DNA from: Lingula anatina
Lineage: Eukaryota > Brachiopoda > Lingulata > Lingulida > Lingulidae
NCBI RefSeq assembly: GCF_001039355.2
Contig: NW_019774624.1
Coordinates: forward strand, 1,539,185-1,576,369
Direction: 5' to 3'
Length of the DNA stretch: 37,185 nucleotides
The notes beneath the pieces were generated by a model. It saw only the letters and a list, made by a program, of their open reading frames with translations, was not told the origin of the DNA and ran no database searches. Shown here in pieces: positions 1 to 9,772 of the stretch. How positions within the stretch are numbered: the first letter of the stretch is position 1; each line of letters starts with the position of its first letter. A program made the translations under genes and the position numbers.

Positions 1-2060
1 ATACTCATATGTAAGACAACTATTCTGCCAAGAGTTTTAGTCTTGTTGATTAATAAAACCTAAGAAATGTGTATTTTCTAGCATTTACCGTCAAATAATC
101 CTTCATTTTGCTTAATTCACATGCACATAACTCTGCTTAGGAAAATGCTGGAACCAAAATTCAAACTTTGGGTTAATGCCCAACTTCTATACTTAATGTG
201 TGCCAAATTTCAAATGTCTGTGACAATATTAAGGGGATGAAAAATGATGGGGGCAACTTTTGTCTCATTTTTGAAAATGGCGCCTGAAAAAAAGAACAAA
301 CATGGTGTTACTAAAACTTGAATAACTTTTGATCTAAATGAGATAGATTAAAAATTTAAATTGATTATTCATACTCAAATGTGTGGCTATCTGTGCACCA
401 AATTTCAAGTCTCTAGCTCACTTAGAAAAATATCATGTGTGCACCCTAACTACTGCTAAGGCCCCAAATAGGGTAAGTAACTGGATTCGACTGTGGTCTT
501 GTTATCGTCCACACTTACCTCCAGCTGTAAACAAAGGTAGATAACCTCCGGAGGGTGGCGATAACAGCGCGTCTACTGTCAGAAAGCCTCCTTTTGTTGA
601 CCAAGATAAAAGTTCTCCTATAGGAGGTTGTACGCCTGTTGTGTAAAGAAATTTTTGTACGTTATTAATATCATACAAAAATAGTCACGCGTGTTTAGAT
701 TTCGCCAAAGTTCTATGTATATCGTAACCATGTCTGCTGGACTACTACAAAACTTCAGAAGGGGTGGTCCTGCAAATCTTCAAATACCGAATTGGGAGTT
801 TTATGGCCACGACAAAATAGAACTTATGCTAATTTCCAGACATTGTATACCTTCAAGAAAATACATACCTGGAAGATTATCTCGAAAAAATAACGAGAAA
901 AAGTGGCTAGAAAATGCAGAACTGTAATGCTCAAATTGCAGACTTCAGTTTTGGCATTTCTTCTACCGCCATGATGGATGCCTCAAGACAGTCCACAACC
1001 ATAGAAGTAAAATCAAATATAAATATAAATATTCAATGATTTTATGTGAGTGCTCTGGAGTAAGTAGAAAATGATACAAATTTCATGAAACTGGTCTAGG
1101 AAAATCCCATCTAGACTATTTATGTTTATATTCGTGCCTAAATAACCTAAAAGTAATAAAACGACTCTTGCGGCATCTTTTGGTATTTGTCGAAACTAAA
1201 AATGTTCAGCGCTGATTCGACCCAGCCTTTAGTAGAGCTGTCAGGAGTCGGTGCTGTTTCTTTTTTTTATTTTATTCTTTTTTATATTTTGTTATTTTCC
1301 AAACTCGTGGAATGCATCCAGAGGGTAAATAAGACAGGTTATGTTTCTTCAAATAATAAAGAGTAATTAGTAACGGCGTTTTTTTTTTTAATAAATAGGC
1401 CTAATTGATTAACAATAGCAAAATAATCCTTTCCTCGCAGTGAGGCCGAAAATGGTCAATGCAACAGTACATGGAAAAGGCACAATAAGCGCCATTGTCA
1501 AGGTAGACGGATCAATTCTAAATAGAAAAATAAAAAGTAAACAACAGTCTGTTAGGCAGAAATCAATGTTTTATAACGAAAAATTGTTCAAGAAATCTTT
1601 ATCCTTCAGAAATATCTCAATCCGCATTTTGTATATTGGAGTACAACACACTGAATCTTACAGTCAGCATAGTCTGTCTACAAATATATAAATAAATAAT
1701 AGCAACAAAATATGTAATAAATGAGGAAATATAATAAACAAGTAGATGAATACAACAGAAAAATTTACGAAAGGCTGGAAATAGTTGCTTTGATTAAAAA
1801 AGCAGAGAAAGGTGCAACTAAGGAGTAAAAAATCGAAAAAAATTACTATAAAAAATCTTTTTGAAGCAAAATAAAAAAAATCATAAATTGTTGTACAGAT
1901 ACGTTCGTTTCACCGTATTATAAGGCAGTGCTTGAGACATTAACAAAATTGGATGAAATTTATCACACTTTTAATTCTGAGAAATGTTTGATAACAGCCA
2001 CGTCCATAGGCGTGTTTTGAACGCTGCAGCTGGGCTTAACCTGGCCGACCGGTCTTCGAA
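1..2060. other. Gene-free AT-rich region
   Basis: No coding exon can be supported. A short inverted repeat pairs GTTATCGTCCAC (about 499-510) with GTGGCGATAAC (about 555-565), flanked by TTACCTCC and AACCTCCGG-type sequence, which may be the end of a small transposon. Open frames at 691-927 and 1440-1691 show no recognisable domain or repeat conservation. Confidence 0.5.
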
Positions 2061-2400
2061 TGTGTGTGTGTGTGTGTGTATGTGTGTGTGTGTGTGTGTG
2101 TGTGCAAGGGCGGATCTACAGAAGGATTACTTGAAAGGGAGGGGGGGGGGCGCGGATGCAAAGACAACCCCCCCTCTTAGCGTGGGGTTCGGGGCCTGGG
2201 AAATCTTTGGTATTTAACTAGAGGGTGAACGGTGCCATTTGGTACGGTTTAGGACTATCATTCAGCTAGTCAAAATTCTAATTTTATTGGGGGGCCAGAA
2301 ATCGAAGGAGGGGGGGGTTAGGACCCCCCCTTACCCCCCTCTAAATAAACCACTGTGTGTGTGTGGGGGGGGGGGGGGGTCGATGGACATGGCATCTTTG
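2061..2400. repeat. TG microsatellite and G-rich degenerate repeat block
   Basis: A (TG)n tract spans 2061-2104 with one interruption. It is followed by G-homopolymers and C-rich strings (2143-2152, 2169-2176, 2310-2340, 2361-2380) with repeated CCCCCCTTACCCCCCT-like sequence. Typical decayed simple-sequence DNA; the open frames across it are artefacts of low complexity. Confidence 0.85.
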
Positions 2401-3317
2401 TATGTAATATTTAAACATTTAGAGTTTTCAATTAATTTTAATTTGATATCTGTGTATGGTAAAGAGATAGCAATACCGCTTGAATTTATCTAATCTCCCC
2501 CGTTGTGTTTTGCAGACCGGCCAGGACAGGCGGGGTCAAGACACGGGAGCTCGGGTCTCTGTTTTCTTATCACCAGCGGAATTAGCCTGCAGACACTGCT
2601 AATTTTAATTAAAACTGCTGTTTTTAATTACGAAATCCCAAGTCTCGGCAACAGATATAGTGAACAGACGGGTGCCAAAACACGGGCATTTTTAGTTTCT
2701 GTCTTCAGCACCCCTTTTTTTCCTGACCCATTTTCGGACTAATGTACCTTTGGCCTATGACCGAGCAATGAGGTGAGTATGAAAAACATACATATAGATA
2801 TGCTCAAAATTTTAATTTTACGCTCGCCAAAATTGTCGTTTTCCCCAGGATAATCAGTTTTTCTCTTTTCACTCATCCTGCCAAAATGAAGAGCTGGTAT
2901 CGCTTTAATAAGTTTTGATATCCTAATATTCCTAATATTTCTCCCTAATATTTCCCGGTTTCGGTTTGGCCTATCGAGTCCACACGCCCCTATCACGCGA
3001 TTCAAGATAAGGTTTCTAGAATTGCGTTGCGTCGTATTTTCACTTTGAGCTCGACGGTGACAGAGGAGAGATTGCAAGGTACGTTAAGAATGAGAAGAAT
3101 ATTGCGACTTTTGCTATGTTGTCAACTTTATTTGTGACGGATGATAAAAATTACTGTCTGGGATGCGAAAATACACGCCCGCCTGAAAAGTCTCTTTACT
3201 CCTTACTTCATACGGCCTGGCGCGGTAACCACGAAAATAACATTGTCATCCATGCTCTGTTTGATTTCTGTTAACTATAGTACCATGCCCTGCCCCGTCC
3301 GTTAATTATCGTGTCTT
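2401..3317. other. Gene-free stretch
   Basis: No gene could be supported. A minus-strand open frame of 112 codons at 2739-3077 has no recognisable domain and is probably chance. No repeat was recognised apart from short AT-rich strings. Confidence 0.4.
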
Positions 3318-3400
3318 AGACCCCATTCCCACTGATTTTAGATCGATCTATCCCTATGGGAAGTCTTACTAGATTACTGTCAGCTTAGCCGGCTAAAGCC
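3318..3400 (+). repeat. Left-end fragment of a dispersed TIR element
   Basis: The segment beginning CTTAGACCCCATTCCCACTG and continuing GATCGATCTATCCC and ACTGTCAGCTTAGCC matches the left part of the element at 13032-13274. I could not find a matching right end nearby, so this copy is either truncated or longer and diverged. Confidence 0.6.
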
Positions 3401-3753
3401 TCTCTTACAACCCGTCGTGCGTGCTTAGAGATCGTGCGTCCTCGGAGTTCTTGTCAGACGTAGCGTTGTCGCAGGATGAAAATTAAATCGCAGCGGACGT
3501 AAGTAGTAAGTACTTTATGAGTAGGTGTGTCGTGCTCTAAACGTGGGGCCCGCAAGTGGTCTGTACGCCTTTTTGGAAGTAGGAAGAAGTAAGGAGCACG
3601 TTCGATCTGTACTTGTGTCGTACACAGTGAGTGAGATAATCATACGTGTATTGCTAGTGAAGCATACGTTTTCAGAAATCGTACTTACGAAGTAAGAGAA
3701 ACGTAAGAGAAACGTAATGAGCACGGAAGTGGAACGCACGGATAATCAAAATA
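3401..3753. repeat. Degenerate GTAAGT/ACGTAAG-rich stretch
   Basis: Loose repetition of GTAAGTA, AAACGTAAGAG and similar strings with GTACG or GCACG spacers. A related style of sequence continues at 3950-4080. No product is recognised. Confidence 0.4.
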
Positions 3754-3800
3754 ATATAAAAGGGAGCACCGAGTCTCTTCAACATTCACTGTTTTGGCTT
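3754..3800 (+). promoter_or_regulatory. TATA-box-like core promoter candidate
   Basis: TATAAAAGGGAG at about 3756-3767 is followed roughly 25-30 nt later by TTCAACATTCACTG, an initiator-like start context. No gene was recognised immediately downstream on the + strand; the sequence could be the promoter of a decayed retroelement or chance. Confidence 0.2.
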
Positions 3801-4081
3801 CCAAAAAGGCACTTCCAAGAAGGATGCGCCATCGACTACTGCAGTTGCTAATGCTGGCAGTGGTTGCTCGGGATCGCCTGCACTTTTATCGTGCTGGGCA
3901 CGTGCGTCGTCTTAGTGTGACGCACTTCACAGGTATGGTAGTAGTACTCGCCACGCACTTTGGAAGTAAGATAAACGCACGGAGGAAGTGCGCTCACCCC
4001 CCTTTTTGTTAACACGTACATTGAAAGCAAGTTGAACGTACGAGTCTCTTGCGTGGTAAGTACGTCTTCGTGGTAAAATAC

Positions 4082-4272
4082 CCCGGAATTTCTGCTTGCT
4101 TTTCCTAGGGTCGTAACATTTCTGTCCTTTTGAATTCGTTCATCAACAGTAAACAATCTTCCCATTAACTGAACGCAAAAGTTGCCTGGGGAACTGGCCC
4201 GTTGTCGAATATCAAAAATGTCTTTATTTGACAAGGCGAAGGGTGGCCGGCCGAAAGACTGATTCCTTGTTT
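4082..4272 (-). pseudogene. Possible isolated exon with weak BEN-domain resemblance
   Basis: On the minus strand a strong acceptor (pyrimidine run ending GTGTGCTGCAG) precedes an open frame reading FDIRQRASSPGNFCVQLMG, then RLFTVDERIQKDRNVTTLGK. The spacing of SPGNF, a hydrophobic helix, LFT..ER and a GK turn resembles the first half of BEN domains common in invertebrate proteins. A candidate donor GTATTT follows at 4081. I see no continuing second half (no LDP-type segment) or neighbouring exons. The likeliest reading is a fragment or relic; it may also be coincidence. Confidence 0.25.
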
Positions 4273-4839
4273 CTGCAGCACACAAAGCAGGAAGAAGAAT
4301 AATTTTAAAAACACGCGTAAAATATTATTAAAGAAATAAGCCTTAATTTTGAAACAAATGTTTCTCTTTCGTTGTTTGATATTTAACTCTGAACCTATGT
4401 AATTCAAAACGATAAAAATAGTTCATGTTTACGATCTAAACTCCAAACTTAACCAACAGCTTTTTTCTTAAAAGCATCAAATAAAATTAATTTAAAAAAT
4501 CTCTCGGGTTTATTTCACTGTTTGGCACGTGTCATCTCACATTAATTAACAATCAGTTCAGGTTAACTTTATTCATGCTGGGTAAACACAGTGATTAAGC
4601 CCTGGCTATTGCATAATCACTACTGTGTGACACGCGTCGTCTAAAATTAATGTTTACATGGCGATGACGCTCTTCTATCCAAACTATTCAATTTTACCTA
4701 ATTATCAGTCAACTGACACGTGTATACCAGATTGTTTATCTGGACTTCCTAAATGGCCAGTAAGTATTTTGTATAATATGACATGTTTATACCATTGATA
4801 TCNCATTTGACAGCTTTGCTGCCTTGTTTTTTTTTGTTT
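4273..4839. other. Gene-free AT-rich stretch
   Basis: No coding sequence or clear repeat recognised. A single ambiguous base lies at 4803. The motif TTTGCTGCCTTGTTT near 4815 recurs near 18467, both close to R1-type repeats. Confidence 0.4.
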
Positions 4840-6400
4840 TCAATATGCTTTAGGAGTTGCGCTATATCAAAAAGTACAACGTTGCAAGACTTAGTGGTGA
4901 AGATAAGATGTGAAATACTCCAAAATTAGCAAAGATACGTCCATAGTTACTATTGAACTTGAATAAGATTTCATATACTGGCAATCTTATTGTGACCTTG
5001 AAAATGACTTTTGACCTACTTTTCACCATAAACTGAACTTTGCAAATTTGCTGTCTCTTATATCTCGAAAACTGGCAGGGATACGTCCATATTTACTATT
5101 GAACTTAAATAGGAAGCCATAAACTGGCTATCTTACTGTGACCTTGAAATTGACCTTTGACCTACTTTTCACTACGAACTGAACTTTGCAAATTTTCTAT
5201 CCTTTATATCTCGAAAACTGGAAAAGATTCGCCCATAGTTACTGTTGAACTTGAATAAGAAGTCTTATATTGGCAATCTTACTCTGACCTTGAAATTGAC
5301 CTTTGACCTACTTTTCACTATGAACTGAACATTGCAAATTATCTATCCTTTATATCTCGAAAACTGGAAAAGATACGCCCATAGTTACTGTTGAACTAAT
5401 ATTGGCAATCTTACTGTGACCTCGAAATTGACCTTTGACCTTTTTTGCACCATGAACTGAACTTTGCAAATATTCTAGCCCTTATATCTTGAAAACTGGC
5501 AGAGATATGACCATAGTTACTATTTAACTTGAATAAGAAGTCTTATATTGGCAATCTTACTGTGACCTTGAATTTAACCTGAAAAGATTCGCCCATAGTT
5601 ACTGTTGAACTTGAAGAAGAAGTCTTATATTGGCAATCTTACTCTGACCTTGAAATTGATCTTTGACCTACTTTTCACTATGAACTGAACATTGCAAATT
5701 ATCTTTCCTTTATATCTCAAAAACTGGAAAAATTACGCCCATAGTTACTGTTGAACTTATATTGGCAATCTTACTGTGACCTCGAAATTGACCTTTGACC
5801 TACTTTTCACCATGAACTGAACTTTGCAAATATTCTAGCCCTTATATCTTGAAAACTGGCAGAGATATGACCATAGTTACTATTTAACTTGAATAAGAAG
5901 TCTTATATTGGCAATCTTACTGTGACCTTGAATTTGACCTTTGACCTACTTATTTACCATGAACTGCACTTTGCATATTTTCTGCCCCTCATATCTTCAA
6001 ATCTGGCAGAGATATGCCCAGTATTTCTCCTGGGTTTTCTTTTTATTCAACATATATGCAACGCTGATAACACATTTCAAGGAAAACCCATATGTCAACT
6101 GTCTTGAAAATCACAGGAGAGATCAATATTACAAAAATACAGCTTAATTCAAAAATAAGCTTGATCAGACTATTTTTCACAGTTATGCTGTTTTTTCACT
6201 TCTTTTTGCATATTTTGAGAACTCTTGTTTATTGCATTTTATAGAGCTTGTCAAGCTCAACACTGTTGGTGGTGGTGACCCGTTTTTTTTTGGTTTTCCA
6301 TACGAATGCGCTTACTCCAGCTGGTGGTACTATAACAGGAGGCGGTATCGCCTCTCTGATCCTGTAGTTTCACATGGTTTTAGGGAGCATTCAGATGGCG
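4840..6400 (+). repeat. R1 repeat copy A with tandem TGACCT-rich subunits
   Basis: This is one of three copies of a dispersed family called R1 here. It starts with GCTATATCAAAAAGTACAACG (compare 14549), then has tandem subunits of about 140-150 bp built of CTTACTGTGACCTTGAAA, TTGACCTTTGACC, ATGAACTGAACTTTGCAAAT, TATATCTCGAAAACTGG and CCATAGTTACT between about 4930 and 6030. It ends with TAGAGCTTGTCAAGCTCAACACTG, a T-tract and GCTGGTGG. No protein-coding capacity is evident. A non-autonomous transposon is the likeliest explanation. Confidence 0.8.
5221..5940 (+). repeat. 360-bp higher-order tandem duplication inside R1 copy A
   Basis: 5221-5580 and 5581-5940 are near-identical at an exact offset of 360 nt. 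Both begin GAAAAGATTCGCCCATAGTT and each holds two and a half basic subunits. This shows the array is still expanding by unequal exchange. Confidence 0.9.
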
Positions 6401-6575
6401 AAGAGCCGAGTGCTAGTGAGGCCGCGACCTAAATATGGCGGATCTACATCTACATGAAAGGAAGACTGCTTAATCCTGTATTGGCCTCTCACTGGGGAGG
6501 CGTGTGACCATAACAGGATGAAGTGGCTTCCCTCCATATTAAGGTCGCGGCCTAACTAGCGCTTGGCTCTTCTCG
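6310..6575. repeat. Nested inverted repeats at the end of R1 copy A
   Basis: Arms 6401-6440 and 6531-6571 are inverted copies sharing GGCCGCGACCT, CGCTTGGCTCT-like and ATATGG sequence (about 40 bp). Between them a second palindrome pairs AATCCTGTATTGG with CATAACAGGAT. Just upstream, AGGCGGTATCGCCT (about 6340-6353) is a further perfect hairpin that also has a relic near 8880. The structure looks like a small foldback element or a transposon terminus. Confidence 0.75.
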
Positions 6576-7761
6576 ATCTTAATGGTACCTTAGTCCCGAT
6601 AGGTAACGTCCTCATGCTCCGCCGCCATGTTACCATTACCCCTTCAAATTCTCCTCCTTAACTACAAGAACCCTGGCCTGTATCCACCCCTTGTACAGTA
6701 TATGTAGGTCACATAAAATCTCAACTCGATCCATGAGAATGTTGGGCTCTGTTAGTACTTGGGTCTACTTTCACATTTGTCTCAATATACTACCCTCTAC
6801 CAGGGTCACATATTGATTTTTCACTAGATATAAATAGATATGGCTCTGGTGAAATAGATGACTAATCTATGTACTGTGACTCTGTGCTGAAAACTCAAGG
6901 ATGATTACATGGCTGGTAATAGTTTGCATATCTACTCAGGCACTGCCACTTATCAAGTCCATGTGAAGTCCCTTTGAGAGCAATCAAAGCAGTTAATTGC
7001 TCATCTGTGACAATTAATAAAAACAACCCCTTAGCAGACAGACAAAACAAGGCAGGTTGCAACGAACTTTAATTACATTGGCGCGAAGAACAGCTCTCAC
7101 TGAGCTCCTGCAGAGCACATAACAATGTCATCTGGTGGGGTAGCCTCAGCAAAAATGTCCACAATAATAACTGCGGCCCTGGTGGAGGGTACCAATGCAC
7201 CCTTGTCCAAAATTGGCAAAATTAAATGTTAAATCTAACAAAACGAAGTTTATATTAGTGCCAACTTTCAGAAACTAACAGACCTAACCTATAATATTAT
7301 TGGCATAGAAAATGCACCCTTAGGGTCATCTTTCATCTGTATTAGTTTTGGGTCAATCGGTGTATTTTCATTTTTAATGCCAAAACTCGAAACTGAAAAC
7401 TCTGTTTCTGGAACCGTTAATGCTAGAGACCTCTTATTTTTTTGCATTTGATAGAGCATGTCAAACCCAAGCACAATTTTTTCCATACGGTTTACGAGTT
7501 ACACTGTTTTAAAGATACATTGTGGTGGTGAAAATAAAATGTGCAGTAAAGTAAAATGAATGAAGTTTGGAATGTCTGGCTTAATGCAGCAGACAAATTC
7601 AGATCAAAAATGACATTATTTCATGAAATTCAAACATCTGGGATTTCGGAGCACCTCCCATTTCACGGATTTCAACCAAAATGACCTTTCCTTTATTTCA
7701 ATTTTTTTGTACGAAATTACTGCCATATTACTGTTTATTGCAAAATTGCAACATTTCACTC

Positions 7762-7762
<1 letters not shown>

Positions 7763-7797
<35 letters not shown>
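7763..7797. repeat. AT microsatellite
   Basis: Perfect (AT)n of about 17 units within R1 copy B. It produces spurious YIYIYI open frames on both strands. Confidence 0.95.
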
Positions 7798-7800
<3 letters not shown>

Positions 7801-8289
7801 CAAAAACTGGCAGAGATAGGCCCATAGTTACTGTTGAAGTTGAATAGGAAGTCATATACTGGCAATTTCACTGTTACCTTGAAATTGACCTTTGACCTAC
7901 TTTTCATCATGAACTGAACTTTGCAACATTTTAGTCCCTTATATCTCCCAAACTGGCAGAGACAGGGTCATAATTACTATTGAAGTTGAATAGGAGGTCA
8001 TATACTGGCAATCTATCTGTAACCTTGAAATTGTCCTTTGACCTTCTTTTGAACATAAACTGACTTTAGTAAGATTTTTGTCCCTTATACCTCCAAAACT
8101 GGCAGAAATACGCCCATATTCAATATACATCTTGAATAGGAAGACATAAACTGGCAATCTTACTGTGACCTTGAACCTTTAACTGAATTGGGCAATTTTT
8201 TTCATCTCTTACCGGTATGTCTTCAAAACTGGCAGAGATATGCCCTTATTTACTATTGAACTTGAATAGGAAGTCATACGTGACACCTT

Positions 8290-8576
8290 CCTGCACGAAA
8301 ATGCAGTACTTAGTAGCAAAGAAGCATTAATTAATGCAGTAGTGGTGTGGAGCATATTTGCAGTAGAAATGCAGTATAGCTCACTGCAATTCTACTCCAA
8401 AAAATACATAGGTTTGTGCAGAGAGGAGCATTAATGCAGTAGATTAGCAGCATGATAGAAGCATGTTTCAAATATGCTAATTAGCTCCCAAATTGAAGCA
8501 GATTTGAAGCATTTTTGAGGTATGATTGCAGTAGTCTACTGGATGGGCTGGAGTATCTACTGCGTTTTCGTGCGGG
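8290..8576. mobile_element. 287-bp MITE inserted in R1 copy B
   Basis: Terminal inverted repeats: left CCTGCACGAAAATGCAGTA, right TACTGCGTTTTCGTGCGGG, about 19 bp with few mismatches. The flanks GTGACACCTT and CTTGAAATTGAC rejoin to the R1 consensus GTGACCTTGAAATTGAC, implying a CTT or CCTT target duplication. The interior is AT-rich with several GCAGTA and GAAGCAT repeats and no coding potential. Confidence 0.88.
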
Positions 8577-8940
8577 CTTGAAATTGACTTTTGGACTTTT
8601 TTGCTTGAATTTTCCTTCTCTTACATCTCCAAAACTGGCACAGATATACCCATTTACTACTGAACTTGAATAGGAACTCATATATTGACAGTCTTCCTGT
8701 GACCTAAATTTGACATTTGATCTTTTACTTTTCCCCATGATTTTGTTATAAATTGTAGTTTTCAATGAAAAAAGTCGAGAAATCTTGTTAACTGCATTTT
8801 GTACAACACTAGAGGTGGTGTTTTTTTTTTTTTTTTGTTTTCCTGCGAATGTGCTTGCTTCAGCTGGTGGCACAATACTTGGACGCAGTATTGCCTCTCT
8901 GATATCCTCTAGTTAGATATAATGTTCATTTAAATAATTT

Positions 8941-9044
8941 CTGTTATTACAGATTGGGCCATACTGAGTCCCATGTGCATCAAGCGGATGTGATGTCCAA
9001 AGATAAACAACAAAAATAATTAACTTCTGTTGCTTCAAACAAAA
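8941..9044 (+). promoter_or_regulatory. Possible 5' UTR exon with two short upstream ORFs
   Basis: A good acceptor (TTCTGTTATTACAG, ending 8952) sits 92 nt before the proposed start codon, so the last 5' UTR exon may be 8953-9054. Inside it are two short upstream ORFs: ATG at 8973 with stop at 8991-8993 (six codons) and ATG at 8993 with stop at 9017-9019 (eight codons), arranged as overlapping TGATG. If the UTR is real these could reduce translation of the main frame. No TATA box or confident transcription start was found. Confidence 0.35.
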
Positions 9045-9054
9045 ATGGCTGATC
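9045..9054 (+). CDS. SACS: Coding exon 1: start codon exon (10 nt coding)
   Basis: The first coding exon is ATG GCT GAT C followed directly by a consensus donor, GTAAGT, at 9055. The leftover base (phase 1) joins to GT at the start of exon 2 to give CGT, so the protein opens MADRGFGIRTPSLIEQL, a natural start for the first sacsin ATPase module. The ATG has A at -3 and G at +4, and an in-frame TAA at 9021-9023 blocks extension on the same exon. No ATG lies in frame between the preceding stop and the exon 2 acceptor, so an upstream exon is required. Vertebrate sacsin has an extra ubiquitin-like domain ahead of this point, so an alternative upstream first exon is not excluded. The call rests on donor quality, phase match and sensible protein sequence. 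Confidence 0.62.
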
Positions 9055-9385
9055 GTAAGTGCATACATGATAAAAGTAAGATAATAATGATTGAAAGTTC
9101 TGACGCCACTCCTTGTTTATCTCAGATATTTGGCATCTTTTCAAATGATGTAATTTTAATGTTTCAAACAGACAAACTTTGCAAATAAACATTAGAATAT
9201 CTATACACCTTAATTTGAAGGTACCTTATACGTTACTGTCACTTATTTTATTTTAAAAATTGTCTACATCATGCTGATGAGATAATCTGCTAGTACAAAT
9301 TATTGAAGAAGTCTCTTTGGGAAGTTTTGTTTGAAGACTTCTTGGCATTAGTAGAATAAAATCATTACCATTATTTATATTTTAG
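9055..9385 (+). other. Intron 1
   Basis: GTAAGT to TTTTAG, 331 nt, phase 1. AT-rich and without a recognised repeat or coding segment. The minus-strand open frame across 8980-9192 has no recognisable domain and is ignored. Confidence 0.65.
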
Positions 9386-9471
9386 GTGGTTTTGGGATTC
9401 GGACGCCATCTTTAATTGAGCAGCTGAGAGCAGTATTAGACCAATATCCAGATGATGGGCAGATTCTGAAG
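9386..9471 (+). CDS. SACS: Coding exon 2: start of ATPase repeat 1
   Basis: The exon lies between acceptor TTTTAG and donor GTTAAG. It encodes residues 4-32, GFGIRTPSLIEQL through DQYPDDGQILK. This is the helix and glycine-containing segment that precedes the ATP-binding ELIQNAEDAGA helix in every sacsin repeat. It enters in phase 1 and leaves in phase 0. The reading frame has stops just upstream of the acceptor, which confirms that it is an internal exon. It was too short to appear as an independent open reading frame and was recognised by comparison with repeats 2 and 3 of the same protein. Confidence 0.88.
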
Positions 9472-9752
9472 GTTAAGCTTTTGTACAATTTTTGTTACTT
9501 TGATTCTTTATTTTAATTGTTCATGCGTCTACATAAATATGAAGTCATGAGAATTATTATAATTATAACAAGAAAGAGAAAACTGATATTGTATATTGTC
9601 AATCTTTTAGGAATTAGTCCACAATGCCGAGTTTTTGTTACTTTAATTCTTTAAATTAGTCATTCACTTATCTACTTAAATATAAAGTTGTGAGAATTAT
9701 TATAGTTATAACAAGAAAGAGAAAACTGACATTGTATATCGTCAAATTTTAG
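9472..9752 (+). other. Intron 2, containing a tandem duplication of its own 3' end
   Basis: GTTAAG to TTTTAG, 281 nt, phase 0. The last half (9631-9752) plus the first 20 nt of exon 3 is a near copy of 9489-9630. The upstream copy therefore includes a decoy acceptor (ATCTTTTAG at 9602-9610) and a degraded version of the first exon 3 codons. Confidence 0.85.
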
Positions 9753-9772
9753 GAATTAATCCAGAATGCTGA
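9489..9772 (+). repeat. 142-bp direct tandem duplication across intron 2/exon 3 boundary
   Basis: Copy 1 is 9489-9630 and copy 2 is 9631-9772. Both contain GAGAATTATTAT, ATAACAAGAAAGAGAAAACTG and the acceptor followed by GAATTA(G/A)TCCA(C/G)AATGC. Reading from the decoy acceptor gives ELVHNAE then a few residues and a stop. The copies have diverged at scattered positions, so the event is old and the upstream exon stub is not maintained as coding. Confidence 0.9.

Larger units (their letters stand above)
6590..8900 (+). repeat. R1 repeat copy B, upstream of the gene
   Basis: The order of segments matches the intron 4 copy: ACTACAAGAACC and AATCTCA(A/G)CTCGATC near 6660-6735 (compare 13960-14020); CCTATAATATTATTGGCA near 7288 (14318); GGGTCAATCGGTG near 7350; CTGGAAC(C/T)GTTAATGCTAG near 7408 (14439); AAAAATGACATTATTTCA near 7605 (14645); then TGACCT-type subunits from 7797. 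It is split by a MITE at 8290-8576. It ends in a T-tract and GCTGGTGGCACAATACTTGG near 8860. Identity between copies looks moderate, so insertion is not recent. Confidence 0.8.

Noticed and set aside
691-927. 78-codon open frame as a gene
   Set aside because: No recognisable domain, no supporting exons, and embedded in AT-rich DNA; its length is compatible with chance.
1440-1691. 83-codon open frame preceded by a pyrimidine-rich CGCAG
   Set aside because: The acceptor-like context is suggestive, but there is no recognisable protein family or partner exon.
2739-3077. 112-codon minus-strand open frame
   Set aside because: No domain resemblance, and composition is not distinct from the surrounding sequence.
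8481-8873. 130-codon minus-strand open frame
   Set aside because: It runs through the MITE and R1 repeat and a poly-T tract; it is repeat-derived.
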